Below, piece after piece: positions 43,781-52,187 of a DNA stretch of 64,000 bases. Positions within the stretch are counted from its first letter, which is position 1. Each line of letters opens with the position of its first letter. Under the pieces are notes generated by a model, which did not search any database, was not told the DNA's origin, and worked only from the letters and a program-made list of their open reading frames with translations. Made by a program: the position numbers and the translations under genes. This stretch comes from Muribaculaceae bacterium. Its GTDB lineage: Bacteria; Pseudomonadota; Alphaproteobacteria; Rs-D84. The stretch lies in contig JAMPEH010000005.1 of NCBI GenBank assembly GCA_023665245.1, positions 1 to 64,000 of the forward strand, read 5' to 3'.

Positions 43781-44302
43781 TTATGCGGCTGTGGGTTTCG
43801 GGCCAAAATTGCCAGGCTGTCCACCACCCTGTTGCATGCGTTGCATAACAGCCTCCATCCCGCCCATGCGCTGAATCATCGCCATTTGCTGACGCATCTT
43901 TGTGTACTGCTTAATAATATGTTCAACATCACGTACAGTACAACCAGCCGTCTCTGCGATACGCGTTTTCGCATTGGCAAAGATTTTTTCTGGTTCAGCA
44001 CGCTCTGCTGGGGTCATTGCCTCTAATATTTTAATCTGGGCATCAACACTGCCGTCTTTAATTTTTTCCTTCATTGCGGATACAGCACCCGACATGCCTG
44101 GCACCATTTTTAACAGGCCGCTAAAATTACTCATTTTCTTAATCTGCTTTAACTGCGCCAACATATCGTTTAAATCAAATTGACCACTCATCATACGTGC
44201 AGCAGTTTCCTTCATCCCACTGGGGATTTTATCTTCAGAAATATTATCAATTGACGCATCATCAATCTTCGCAGATTCTTTTTTCTTGCCAAAACCAAAC
44301 AT
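43781..44302 (-). CDS. Stand-alone SRP54/Ffh M-domain protein
   Basis: A 173-residue protein matching only the methionine-rich M domain of Ffh, the protein of the signal recognition particle. AARMMSGQFDLNDMLAQLKQIKKM (about 35-58) aligns with the start of the M domain. LLKMVPGM, ILEAMTPAERAEPEKIF, AKTRIAETAGCTVRDVEHII and a Met/Gln-rich C-terminus (MAMIQRMGGMEAVMQRMQ) follow in order. The NG GTPase domain is absent, and the upstream gene is uvrA, so this is not a local frameshift. The usual RNA-contact motif SRxxRIAxGSG is altered to AKTRIAETAG. Start ATG 44302 has AAGGAG. Confidence 0.85.
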   Translation of the reverse strand: MFGFGKKKESAKIDDASIDNISEDKIPSGMKETAARMMSGQFDLNDMLAQLKQIKKMSNFSGLLKMVPGMSGAVSAMKEKIKDGSVDAQIKILEAMTPAERAEPEKIFANAKTRIAETAGCTVRDVEHIIKQYTKMRQQMAMIQRMGGMEAVMQRMQQGGGQPGNFGPKPTAA

Positions 44303-44316
44303 TATCAAAACTCCTT

Positions 44317-47187
44317 TTACTTAGATTTTACTTTTTTTCCTGACGCCTTGTCCAGATACTTTTTCAAGTACTGACCGGTCAAAGATTCCGGACACGCGGC
44401 AATTTGTTCTGGTGTACCAACCGCCACAACCTGTCCACCACCTGCGCCACCATGTGGTCCCAGGTCAATAATCCAGTCTGCGGTCTTTATCACATCCAGA
44501 TTATGTTCAATCACGATAACGGTATTACCCTGCTCAACCAGTTCATGTAACACCCCCAACAACATTTTTATATCTTCAAAATGCAGACCTGTTGTTGGTT
44601 CATCCAGAATATATATCGTCTGACCAGTGCTGCGTGCGGCCAACTCTTTGGACAATTTGATACGTTGTGCCTCGCCACCGGATAATTCCAATGAACTTTG
44701 CCCCAATTTTATATAATCCAACCCCACACGTTTCAACAATTCTAATTTACGAGAAATCTGCGGCACATTAACAAAGAAACGATACGCTTCATCCACGGTC
44801 ATATTCAAAACGTCTGCGATTGATTTACCCTTGTACTTTACAGCCAATGTTTCTTCATTATATCGTGCACCATGACATTTATCACACTCAACATAAACGT
44901 CTGCCAAGAAATTCATTTCTATCTTTATCTGACCATCACCCTGACAGGCCTCGCATCGTCCCCCCTTGACATTGAACGAGAATCGACCAGGCCCATATCC
45001 ACGTGCCTTGGCCTCGGGCAGGCCCGCAAAGAAATCGCGAATATTTGAAAATACACCGGTATATGTCGCAGGATTACTGCGCGGGGTGCGCCCAATTGGT
45101 GACTGGTCAATATCAACAACCTTGTCTACGTTTTCCATACCGCGAATAATATCATGCGCCCCTGTTTCCAGTTTTGAATTATACATCGCACGCATTAACG
45201 CCGGATACAACGTATCCAGCAATAATGTAGATTTACCAGACCCCGACACCCCCGTCAGCGCAATAAATTTACCCAACGGAAATTCAACATCCACGTTTTT
45301 CAGATTATTTTCACGCGCACCATGTACAGAAATCGATTTTCCATTACCGCTACGACGTGTCTTTGGAACTGCTATCTGACGCTTGCCCGACAGATATTGC
45401 CCAGTCAACGAATCTTTATTTTTTATAACCTGTTGGGGCGTACCATGTGCAATAACATTGCCACCATTAACACCGGCGCCACGCCCAATATCAACCAGAT
45501 AATCCGCCGCCAACATTGCATCTTCATCATGTTCAACAACGATAACCGTATTATCCTTATCACGCAGCATTTTTAGCGTATCCAACAACTTGTCATTATC
45601 ACTTTGATGCAGACCGATTGACGGTTCATCCAACACATACAGAACCCCCGACAATCCGCTGCCAATTTGTGATGCAAGTCTTATACGCTGCGCCTCGCCA
45701 CCAGACAAAGTTCCGGCCATACGCGATAATGTCAAATACCCCAGACCAACATTTTGCAAAAAAGACAGACGACTGGTAATTTCACGCAAAATTACACGCG
45801 CAATATCATTATCTTTTTGCCCCAGATGGTTTGGCAAATCCATGAACCAGCGCAAAGAATCATCCACCGCCATATCACACACATCCATGATATCCATACC
45901 GTTGATTTTCACACACAAAGCCTGGATATTTAATCGCTTGCCATGACACATTGGGCACGTTTTTTCAGACTGATACTTGGCCAGTTCCGACCGCACGGAT
46001 TCGGAATCCGATTCGCGCCAACGCCGTTCAATATTTGGAATCACGCCTTCATACGGTTTTTCATATACAAAACCGTTCCAGTTTATTTTAATCTCCTCGT
46101 CACCACTGCCGTATAAAATTATATTTTTTTGTTCGGGCGTCAATGTATGCCAAGGCTTTGACATTGGAATTTTATATTTCTTTTGCAACGCAGATAACAA
46201 ATGCTCGAACTGACTTAACATCCCACCACGCGACCACGGCGCAATTGCACCATCCAATATAGACTTGGATGGGTCTGGCACCACCAAATCCGGTGACATA
46301 TTTAATTGCACGCCCAGTCCATCGCACGTCGGACACGCCCCCATTGGCGCATTAAAAGAAAACAGACGAGGTTCAATTTTTGGCACAGTAAATCCACTGA
46401 CCGGACATGCATAATTTTGTGAATATAAAATATCTTCGTTTGTATCTAATCGGCGTACCAAGACGGATCCTGGCACCAAACGCAATGCACCTTCAAACGA
46501 TGAATACATGCGCGATTTGAATTCATCCATATCATTATCAGACACATCAGATGACGGCATCGCAAGTCTGTCAACAATAACAAAAATATTATGCTTTTTA
46601 TTTTTATCCAGCACAGGAACAGATGATAAATCATGCAGTTCTCCATCAATTATCGCACGCTGATATCCCTGCTTTACCAAGAACGCTAATTCCTTGCGAT
46701 ATTCACCCTTGCGCTCACGTACAAGCGGGGCCATGATATAAACCTTGGTACCCGATGGGATTTTCAGCGTCCAATCCACCATTTCTGATATCGTCTGGGA
46801 TTTAATTGGCAACCCCGTCACCGGCGAATGCGGCACACCGATACGCGCCCACAGCAGGCGAAAATAATCATAAATTTCTGTCACCGTTCCAACTGTTGAA
46901 CGTGGATTTTTTGATGTTGTCTTTTGCTCAATAGATATCGCCGGTGCCAGTCCTTCTATCATATCCACATCGGGTTTCTTCTGCATATCCAAGAATTGCC
47001 GGGCATAAGACGATAAACTTTCGACATATCTGCGTTGTCCTTCGGCATAAATAGTATTGAACGCCAATGATGATTTACCAGACCCTGATACACCAGTAAA
47101 GACCACCAACTTATTCTTTGGCAGGTCAATATCAATATTTTTAAGATTATTCTCTCGCGCACCGCGAATTTTTATTGTTCCAGTCAT
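44317..47187 (-). CDS. uvrA: Excinuclease ABC subunit A
   Basis: Damage-recognition ATPase of nucleotide excision repair. The ATG at 47187 gives 956 residues, normal for UvrA. Both ABC halves are complete: Walker [13 protein letters not shown] and [13 protein letters not shown], signatures [12 protein letters not shown] and [12 protein letters not shown], and Walker [11 protein letters not shown] and [13 protein letters not shown]. The zinc fingers CPTCDG (the first of which is partial, as is common) and CEACQGDGQ with CDKCHG are present. It begins a run with the SRP M-domain gene 14 bp downstream. Confidence 0.97.
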   Translation of the reverse strand: MTGTIKIRGARENNLKNIDIDLPKNKLVVFTGVSGSGKSSLAFNTIYAEGQRRYVESLSSYARQFLDMQKKPDVDMIEGLAPAISIEQKTTSKNPRSTVGTVTEIYDYFRLLWARIGVPHSPVTGLPIKSQTISEMVDWTLKIPSGTKVYIMAPLVRERKGEYRKELAFLVKQGYQRAIIDGELHDLSSVPVLDKNKKHNIFVIVDRLAMPSSDVSDNDMDEFKSRMYSSFEGALRLVPGSVLVRRLDTNEDILYSQNYACPVSGFTVPKIEPRLFSFNAPMGACPTCDGLGVQLNMSPDLVVPDPSKSILDGAIAPWSRGGMLSQFEHLLSALQKKYKIPMSKPWHTLTPEQKNIILYGSGDEEIKINWNGFVYEKPYEGVIPNIERRWRESDSESVRSELAKYQSEKTCPMCHGKRLNIQALCVKINGMDIMDVCDMAVDDSLRWFMDLPNHLGQKDNDIARVILREITSRLSFLQNVGLGYLTLSRMAGTLSGGEAQRIRLASQIGSGLSGVLYVLDEPSIGLHQSDNDKLLDTLKMLRDKDNTVIVVEHDEDAMLAADYLVDIGRGAGVNGGNVIAHGTPQQVIKNKDSLTGQYLSGKRQIAVPKTRRSGNGKSISVHGARENNLKNVDVEFPLGKFIALTGVSGSGKSTLLLDTLYPALMRAMYNSKLETGAHDIIRGMENVDKVVDIDQSPIGRTPRSNPATYTGVFSNIRDFFAGLPEAKARGYGPGRFSFNVKGGRCEACQGDGQIKIEMNFLADVYVECDKCHGARYNEETLAVKYKGKSIADVLNMTVDEAYRFFVNVPQISRKLELLKRVGLDYIKLGQSSLELSGGEAQRIKLSKELAARSTGQTIYILDEPTTGLHFEDIKMLLGVLHELVEQGNTVIVIEHNLDVIKTADWIIDLGPHGGAGGGQVVAVGTPEQIAACPESLTGQYLKKYLDKASGKKVKSK

Positions 47188-47263
47188 AGTGACAATAAAT
47201 ATAGCCAAAATATTGAAATTTTCAACCGAAACGACAAAAAATAAATTCCTATAGAATACACAA

Positions 47264-47533
47264 TTGCATTTACACACCGGACACGATATAATCACTACGT
47301 CACCGGGCATTCTGGTGATGGGGTGTGAAGACCCGTACTTGCGCGTCGGAATATAAACCTGTGGCGTATAAATACACTTTTTTTATTCTGCTAGAAACAA
47401 ACTCCTGACCTGTGGTCAGGAGGGCTGTGAATATATTGAATAAACACACAATTCGCAAGATTGTCTTCAACCTCCTGACCACTCACATCTTGGGTGGTTT
47501 TTCATTTCGAAAACGAAACAGGAGATTGACCAA
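47264..47533 (+). promoter_or_regulatory. Structured 5' leader, subfamily A copy A2
   Basis: Promoter TTGCAT-N17-TATAAT (47264-47292), RNA start near 47299. Hairpin H1 is TCACC/GGTGA, H2 is GGGT-GTGAAG-ACCC, and the first terminator-like hairpin (47361-47377) is followed by seven T. Arm a is CTCCTGACC (47402-47410), b GGTCAGGAGG (47414-47423) and c CCTCCTGACC (47471-47480). The core GAATATATTGAATAA (47429-47443) is inside TGT/ACA, and ACAAT/ATTGT forms the second hairpin. Terminator ACCACTC/GGGTGGT with T5 (47478-47502) overlaps c; the ribosome site CAGGAGA is 47519-47525. Confidence 0.75.
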
Positions 47534-48178
47534 ATGAATAAAATAATACTTTCTGTATTGATATCAACACTGGTAATTGATACAGCATTAGCAGCATCTA
47601 CAACCAATTGTATATCATGCACAGACACTGGCACCGGACGCTGTGCATCTTATGGGGCTGACTGTTGTGCGCCATGCAAGCTTAACCTGGGTGATACAGG
47701 TGGCGACAGCAGTTTTTCCCCCAGCGAATGCGCAGAAAATTGCCCATCATCAAATTGGGTTACACTGCCTGATTATGGCGACGGGATACGCCCCGCAAAT
47801 CCTGAATATTGGCAGGCAATGTGCGGCTATACAGATGGCCTAAACAATCTAAAAGGAACATGTTATTTCAGATGTATTGCCGGCCAATACGGCACAATTA
47901 CATCGGCGTACACCACAAACGGCAAAACATCGTATATGGCGGAAAACAACTGTCAAACATGCCCACACAGTAACATAACACAAAAACCCCAAGAATTCGG
48001 TTTCGGAACCCGACCTGGCTTTGGCGATGGATGGACACTTGTGACACAATCCAACGACCCCAGAACATCCGTTGCCGGCGATAATACCGACATTACAAAT
48101 TGTTATATTCCATCTGGGTCATACGGTGATGTAACCGGGAAATTCACACTCAGTGACGATTGTTATTACAAAAATTAA
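47534..48178 (+). CDS. Secreted Cys-rich protein with CYIP...CYY C-terminus
   Basis: A 214-residue protein of unknown function with a signal peptide (MNKIILSVLISTLVIDTALA). The N-terminal half has CISCTDTGTGRC and ADCCAPCKLNLG, and a CPSSNWVTLPDYGDGIRPAN segment follows. The C-terminus has CQTCPHSN, then TDITNCYIPSGSYGDVTGKF and DDCYY. The ending aligns with that of the 25104 and 30766 products. It is controlled by leader A2. Confidence 0.75.
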   Translation: MNKIILSVLISTLVIDTALAASTTNCISCTDTGTGRCASYGADCCAPCKLNLGDTGGDSSFSPSECAENCPSSNWVTLPDYGDGIRPANPEYWQAMCGYTDGLNNLKGTCYFRCIAGQYGTITSAYTTNGKTSYMAENNCQTCPHSNITQKPQEFGFGTRPGFGDGWTLVTQSNDPRTSVAGDNTDITNCYIPSGSYGDVTGKFTLSDDCYYKN

Positions 48179-48184
48179 CAGCAT

Positions 48185-48212
48185 AAAAACCGCCCCGACG
48201 GGGGGCGGTTTT
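48185..48212. terminator. Bidirectional terminator between the Cys-rich gene and rodZ
   Basis: AAAACCGCCCC and GGGGCGGTTTT pair around a short G-rich loop, ending both converging transcripts. Confidence 0.9.
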
Positions 48213-48213
48213 G

Positions 48214-49098
48214 TTATTTTGTTTCTGGCTTTTCTGATTCAGACACAACTTTATCTTTTTGTGGCATTAATTTTTCCGGACTTAATGATATATCTGCCTT
48301 GCGCACATGGTCTGGGCCGGCCTTGGGTGCCAATTGGCCATTAACCCAAATATCAATACCGCCCGCATCACCAAATGTCGCTTTGAACTTACCCACCGTC
48401 GGGACATAGTATACGTCGCCTTCGACCAAGACACGTGAAAATTCAGTCTTGCCACGGCCATCTTCAACCTTTATCCACGAACCACGATTCGCCTGTAATA
48501 TAACCTGGGCATCATCACGATTTTCCACCCCCCAGCGTTCACGCACCAGCAGATTGTACTTTGGTTCATTTGATACAGTTTCCACAACAGCCGCATCATT
48601 TTCAGTCACCGGAACATCCGACGATAATGACATCACTGCAAAAATCGCCGCAATAACAACAATCGCCAATATCACCACACCAGCAACAAACATTTTCCAC
48701 CGCCGCGCAATATATCCCGTGCATACCTTTAACGCACCACCAGTCGACGCGTTTGTGCCGGACTTTGCCTTTGGCGCCTTGGCCGTTGCATCCGCGTTAT
48801 TTGTATCGGTCGGCACGTCGGGCATAACACCCATTTCAACCTTTATTTTATTAACAATTTCATCCGGATTCAGGCCCAGTTCCATCGCATAATTACGCGC
48901 GAATCCCAAAATATAGACCAATTCCGGGATAAAGGTGTAATTGCCATCTTCCAATGCCTGCAAGAATTCTTCACGAATACACAACTGCTTGGCAATTGTG
49001 GGGATTTCACGTTTGCGCCGGCCGGTTGTTCTGGCGTTGCGCAACATTTCACCCGCTGTCATTTCTGGAATATGTTCTTCTGTTTTTATTTCATCCAT
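48214..49098 (-). CDS. rodZ: RodZ-like cytoskeletal membrane protein
   Basis: RodZ links MreB to the wall-synthesis machinery. The 294-residue protein has the N-terminal helix-turn-helix (about 14-80: GEMLRNARTTGRRKREIPTIAKQLCIREEFLQALEDG). A linker is followed by one membrane helix (MFVAGVVILAIVVIAAIFAVM, about 134-156) and a periplasmic DUF4115 beta domain (LQANRGSWIKVEDGRGKTEFSRVLVEG). This domain order is diagnostic. It is followed downstream by a bidirectional terminator and preceded by dusB. Confidence 0.93.
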   Translation of the reverse strand: MDEIKTEEHIPEMTAGEMLRNARTTGRRKREIPTIAKQLCIREEFLQALEDGNYTFIPELVYILGFARNYAMELGLNPDEIVNKIKVEMGVMPDVPTDTNNADATAKAPKAKSGTNASTGGALKVCTGYIARRWKMFVAGVVILAIVVIAAIFAVMSLSSDVPVTENDAAVVETVSNEPKYNLLVRERWGVENRDDAQVILQANRGSWIKVEDGRGKTEFSRVLVEGDVYYVPTVGKFKATFGDAGGIDIWVNGQLAPKAGPDHVRKADISLSPEKLMPQKDKVVSESEKPETK

Positions 49099-49140
49099 GT
49101 CGTATATCCTTCAAATTTTTATCGTCATTTATGATAGAAT

Positions 49141-50073
49141 CTATATATCCGTTCTGCAACCCCAAAATTTACGTATTTCTGATTTTAATTCATTTGCGTC
49201 CGTTATTTGATTAACACGAATCCGAAATTCAGCCGAATTCGGGATGCCCGCACTGTACCACGCGGCATGCTTACGAAACATCGGAACGCCTGAACGTGCA
49301 CCATAGTATCCCAATACATATTCCAAGTGCCGCAACACTACATCACCAATATTTTCCGGCGACGCCGCACCATCACCCGCCAGCACCCCCAGCACCCACG
49401 GTCGCCCCAATATTGCCCGCCCAATCATTGCGCCACGATACCCCAAATCCGCCACCGCATCAACATCGGCCACAGTCTTTATATCACCATTTGCAACAAT
49501 TGGAATTGGCACACCCGAATCAATTTCCGGATGCACGGCCGCCCCCAGATACAGTTGCGCACGCGTACGCCCATGCAACGCAGCAAACTGCACCCCACAA
49601 TCAGCGGCAATATTTATCAAATCACGCCAATCACAGTGTTCTGCGTCCCATCCCAATCGGGTCTTAATAGATACCGGAATCTGAACCGCACGCACAACAG
49701 CCGCCATAATTTTACCGGCCAAGATATGGTCACGCATCAAATGTGCACCGGCGCCGGCCCGGGTTGCAACCTTTGGCACAGGACAGCCCATATTAATATC
49801 AATCCATTTGGCACCACTGTCTTGTAAAATGCGGGCAGCATCCGCCATGAGTGCCACATCCGCCCCAAAAATCTGGGCACCGATGGCACCTTCGTCATCA
49901 TATCGGTCAAAATTACGCAGACAATTTTTATGCATTTCAACCAGCGAATGACACGAAATCATTTCTGTCACCAGTTTTGCATTTGGCGCAAATTCGCGCA
50001 AAATACGTCGAAACGGCCGGTCTGTAATCCCAGCCAATGGCGCAGCAAAAATTTGATTATTATCTGAAAACAT
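49141..50073 (-). CDS. dusB: tRNA-dihydrouridine synthase (DusB-type)
   Basis: FMN enzyme reducing uridines in the tRNA D-loop. The ATG at 50073 gives 310 residues. Motifs are APLAGITDRPFRRILREF at the N-terminus, the catalytic cysteine in NMGCPVPKVATRAGAGAHLM, the lysine in VSIKTRLGWD and HGRTRAQLYLG, and the phosphate site VANGDIKT. Many Alphaproteobacteria have dusB beside ntrB; that is not seen here. It is divergent from ftsB, with only 19 bp between starts. Confidence 0.94.
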   Translation of the reverse strand: MFSDNNQIFAAPLAGITDRPFRRILREFAPNAKLVTEMISCHSLVEMHKNCLRNFDRYDDEGAIGAQIFGADVALMADAARILQDSGAKWIDINMGCPVPKVATRAGAGAHLMRDHILAGKIMAAVVRAVQIPVSIKTRLGWDAEHCDWRDLINIAADCGVQFAALHGRTRAQLYLGAAVHPEIDSGVPIPIVANGDIKTVADVDAVADLGYRGAMIGRAILGRPWVLGVLAGDGAASPENIGDVVLRHLEYVLGYYGARSGVPMFRKHAAWYSAGIPNSAEFRIRVNQITDANELKSEIRKFWGCRTDI

Positions 50074-50092
50074 TTGTGATATAATAAACGCT

Positions 50093-50419
50093 ATGGGTGA
50101 AAAAATCAAAAATTTATTCGGTTTTATTGGTCGTGCATGGTCACTGGGGATATGGGGCAAATTTGGCGTCATGATTACCATATTCAGCATATTTGTATTT
50201 ACCGGCATATTCTTTGGCCAGGTCAGCGTTCAAAAATTTGTGATAAACATATGGCGCTTGGATGCAGAACAGACACAATTGGCCACCGAACAGGAAAAAC
50301 TAAACACCCTGAACCACCACATTGAATTATTACAGAATTACAGTCCTGACTATGTCGAAGAATTAGGATTAAAATACCTTAACATCGGTGACCCAAATGC
50401 TAGGGTTCTGAAAATATAG
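50093..50419 (+). CDS. ftsB: FtsB/DivIC-like septum formation initiator
   Basis: A small bitopic protein of the divisome, acting with FtsL and FtsQ. The 108-residue product has an N-terminal cytoplasmic tail and one membrane segment (GVMITIFSIFVFTGIFFGQ, about 25-43). A heptad-repeat coiled coil (LDAEQTQLATEQEKLNTLNHHIELL) follows, then the SPDYVEELGLKYLNIGDPNARVL segment that fits the conserved C-terminal part. It is convergent with tspO, with 2 bp between stops. Confidence 0.88.
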   Translation: MGEKIKNLFGFIGRAWSLGIWGKFGVMITIFSIFVFTGIFFGQVSVQKFVINIWRLDAEQTQLATEQEKLNTLNHHIELLQNYSPDYVEELGLKYLNIGDPNARVLKI

Positions 50420-50421
50420 CC

Positions 50422-50892
50422 CTAGTTCAAATACAGCACCATGGCATTTAAATACCCGGCCAACACCAACCATATCAAATACGGCCATACCAGTGCAGAT
50501 GCCCCACGACTGATTGGATAGAACGATTTTTTCATCCATATGGTAAATATAAACAGCAACACAACCACAATCATCCCAAGGTCCGCCATATGCAGTCCAA
50601 AGAACGCATAAGACCACAACGCATTTAACGCCATCTGGGTGACGAACAACAAATATGATTTTGCCTTACTGTACCGTGAACGCGCATTAATAATCATAAA
50701 TAGCGCAATTCCTAGCAATGCATACAGCACAGTCCATGCAACCGCGAACACCCACGGTGCCGGTGTTAATACAGATTGGTTCAGACTATTAAACCATGCA
50801 TCGCTATGTCCCATTGGTGTAAACATAATGCCAATCAGCCCAGGTATAAACGACACCACCATGGCGAATATAAATTGCAAAAACTTTTTCAT
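50422..50892 (-). CDS. tspO: TspO/MBR family tryptophan-rich sensory protein
   Basis: A five-helix membrane protein that binds porphyrins; in Alphaproteobacteria TspO modulates tetrapyrrole metabolism and stress responses. The 156-residue product has the family motifs WFNSLNQSVLTPAPWVFAVAWTVLYALLGIALFMI and FVTQMALNALWSYAFFGLHMADLGMIVVV. Length is standard. A perfect 10-bp inverted repeat lies 23 bp upstream and may be an operator. Confidence 0.92.
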   Translation of the reverse strand: MKKFLQFIFAMVVSFIPGLIGIMFTPMGHSDAWFNSLNQSVLTPAPWVFAVAWTVLYALLGIALFMIINARSRYSKAKSYLLFVTQMALNALWSYAFFGLHMADLGMIVVVLLFIFTIWMKKSFYPISRGASALVWPYLIWLVLAGYLNAMVLYLN

Positions 50893-50915
50893 AATAAAAT
50901 CCTTTTATAACAAAA

Positions 50916-50940
50916 TGATATCAGGCAACACCTGATATCA
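50916..50940 (-). promoter_or_regulatory. Perfect inverted repeat upstream of tspO
   Basis: TGATATCAGG and CCTGATATCA flank a CAACA loop, with no T-run on the minus strand. Its position just before tspO suggests an operator or a 5'-UTR hairpin rather than a terminator. Confidence 0.4.
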
Positions 50941-50970
50941 CCATAGGTATGAATTCATAAAAAGATAAAA

Positions 50971-51123
50971 ACCGCCGCATATCGGCGGTTGAATTATTGT
51001 TATGTTGTTGGGCACGAAAACACTAGCACACAAAAGCATTCTTTTCTATTGTGTCCTCATTTCAATGCGCCCCTATGGGGGGGGTATAGGATATAAGTAC
51101 ACAATTTGATTATTATGCCCAAC
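50971..51123 (-). ncRNA. Candidate nested-hairpin RNA ending in an intrinsic terminator
   Basis: On the minus strand GTTGGGCA (51123-51116) pairs with TGCCCAAC (51014-51007). Inside, ATTGTGT (51105-51099) pairs with ACACAAT (51054-51048), and the centre has CCCC-ATA-GGGG. A terminator ACCGCCGATATGCGGCGGT with T5 (50989-50966) follows. This nested long stem recalls 6S-type rods or a structured 3' UTR of the lipoprotein transcript. I see no clear promoter and do not assign a family. Confidence 0.4.
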
Positions 51124-51198
51124 GTTACGCAAAAACATGTTTTAGGCTAACCTTACAACGAATTTATATTCACGCCACATTGGGCATTTATCGCATTA

Positions 51199-51600
51199 TT
51201 AAAAATAACACCACTGAACGTTTTCGTTGGCATAGTACGGATTACAACACCCCGGTAAGCCTAATGCTATAGAATACGATTTGGTTCTTGGTACATATAC
51301 AAAGCAAGCCGTGTATGTAGGATCCGATTTTCTGTTGCCCCCCTTCTCAAACTCATAAGTAGCATTTTTCACTACCATTTTGCAAACCCTGCTTCCGTAT
51401 CGTTTATCAATATAATCTGTTTTATCTACCTTTAAGATATATTCGTTTGCTATATATTTTAGTGACCAGTCAACTGGTCGACCTGTGTCTGCTCTAAAAT
51501 CAACAAAAAATTGTGCAGCGGTCATTTTATTACATGCTCCAGGATCATCGCAAGCAGCCAACCCCAGGCAACATAATACTGCTATATTGTTTAGTTTCAT
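51199..51600 (-). CDS. Small lipoprotein
   Basis: A 133-residue exported lipoprotein. The signal peptide ends in the lipobox LAAC (MKLNNIAVLCCLGLAACDD, lipidated C17). The mature domain has CNKMTAAQFF, a CCNPYYANENVQWCYF end, and beta-rich sequence between; function is unknown. An AAGGAG site precedes the ATG. It is the third gene of the operon behind leader B3, 10 bp after the membrane protein gene. Its base composition and use of AGA/ATA codons differ from the housekeeping genes, hinting at recent acquisition. Confidence 0.78.
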   Translation of the reverse strand: MKLNNIAVLCCLGLAACDDPGACNKMTAAQFFVDFRADTGRPVDWSLKYIANEYILKVDKTDYIDKRYGSRVCKMVVKNATYEFEKGGNRKSDPTYTACFVYVPRTKSYSIALGLPGCCNPYYANENVQWCYF

Positions 51601-51610
51601 TTTTTACTCC

Positions 51611-52030
51611 TTATTTATGAGCATAGGTTAGGTGTATTCGCTGGTTATCAACCGTAAAAACCCATAAAACACATTTAGGGTTATCGCATAAAAATTTATA
51701 TGCTTCTGCGTGTTTTGGCGTTTTTATCTTCAAAAGACGCGATGTTCGGCGTGCTACTATGTATTCCTGATTATCGGCATTTAGGGTCAAATACCTGGAA
51801 TCGGAATCTGTTGCAACCAATGCACCCCGTCCTGGAATAAAAACATTATCAAAGAAATGCGAATTATTTTGTAATTGTATACAAATCCGAAATCCGTTTT
51901 TATTTTCAAACCAATATTGACCGCTCAAACGATGGCTTTTCAGTGGCAACATATTTAGCGAGCGCATTACCGCCCCAATTGTGCCAATTGCAGCCAATGC
52001 ACTCCAAACATTTCCCCACATTATACTCAT
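51611..52030 (-). CDS. Small membrane protein with beta-rich domain
   Basis: A 139-residue protein of unknown function. One N-terminal membrane segment (NVWSALAAIGTIGAVMRSL) is followed by a domain of alternating strands (SGQYWFENKNGFRICIQLQN, LTLNADNQEYIVARRTSRLLKI). A second in-frame ATG at 52021 has better spacing from AGGA and may be the real start. It sits between the 36-residue peptide and the lipoprotein in the B3 operon. A membrane-tethered binding or immunity-like protein is possible but unproven. Confidence 0.65.
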   Translation of the reverse strand: MSIMWGNVWSALAAIGTIGAVMRSLNMLPLKSHRLSGQYWFENKNGFRICIQLQNNSHFFDNVFIPGRGALVATDSDSRYLTLNADNQEYIVARRTSRLLKIKTPKHAEAYKFLCDNPKCVLWVFTVDNQRIHLTYAHK

Positions 52031-52076
52031 TTCCTAACTATTACAGAATCCCGGGCACTTACATGCCCGAGTTTGT

Positions 52077-52187
52077 TTATTTTTTTCGTCTATATGTACT
52101 TCCGCGCACGCTGATACTGCGTGTGCCACCAGTGCGCTTACTTACATAAGTTCTGCTGCTTGCACGTCTTGTTATAAGATTGCCCAT
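52077..52187 (-). CDS. 36-residue highly basic peptide
   Basis: A short reading frame directly behind leader B3 with a strong AGGAGGAGC site before the ATG at 52187. The product begins MGNLITRRASSRTYVSKRTG and ends STYRRKK, with 11 Arg/Lys, many Ser/Thr/Gly and no acidic residue. It has no signal peptide. A nucleic-acid-binding or membrane-active peptide would fit the charge, or it may be a leader peptide. A GC-rich hairpin CGGGCA/TGCCCG (52051-52068 region) follows before the next gene. Confidence 0.5.
   Translation of the reverse strand: MGNLITRRASSRTYVSKRTGGTRSISVRGSTYRRKK

Noticed and set aside
47188..47310. Longer uvrA start at 47310
   Set aside because: It would add 41 residues not found in UvrA; the ATG at 47187 begins [15 protein letters not shown] as in the family.
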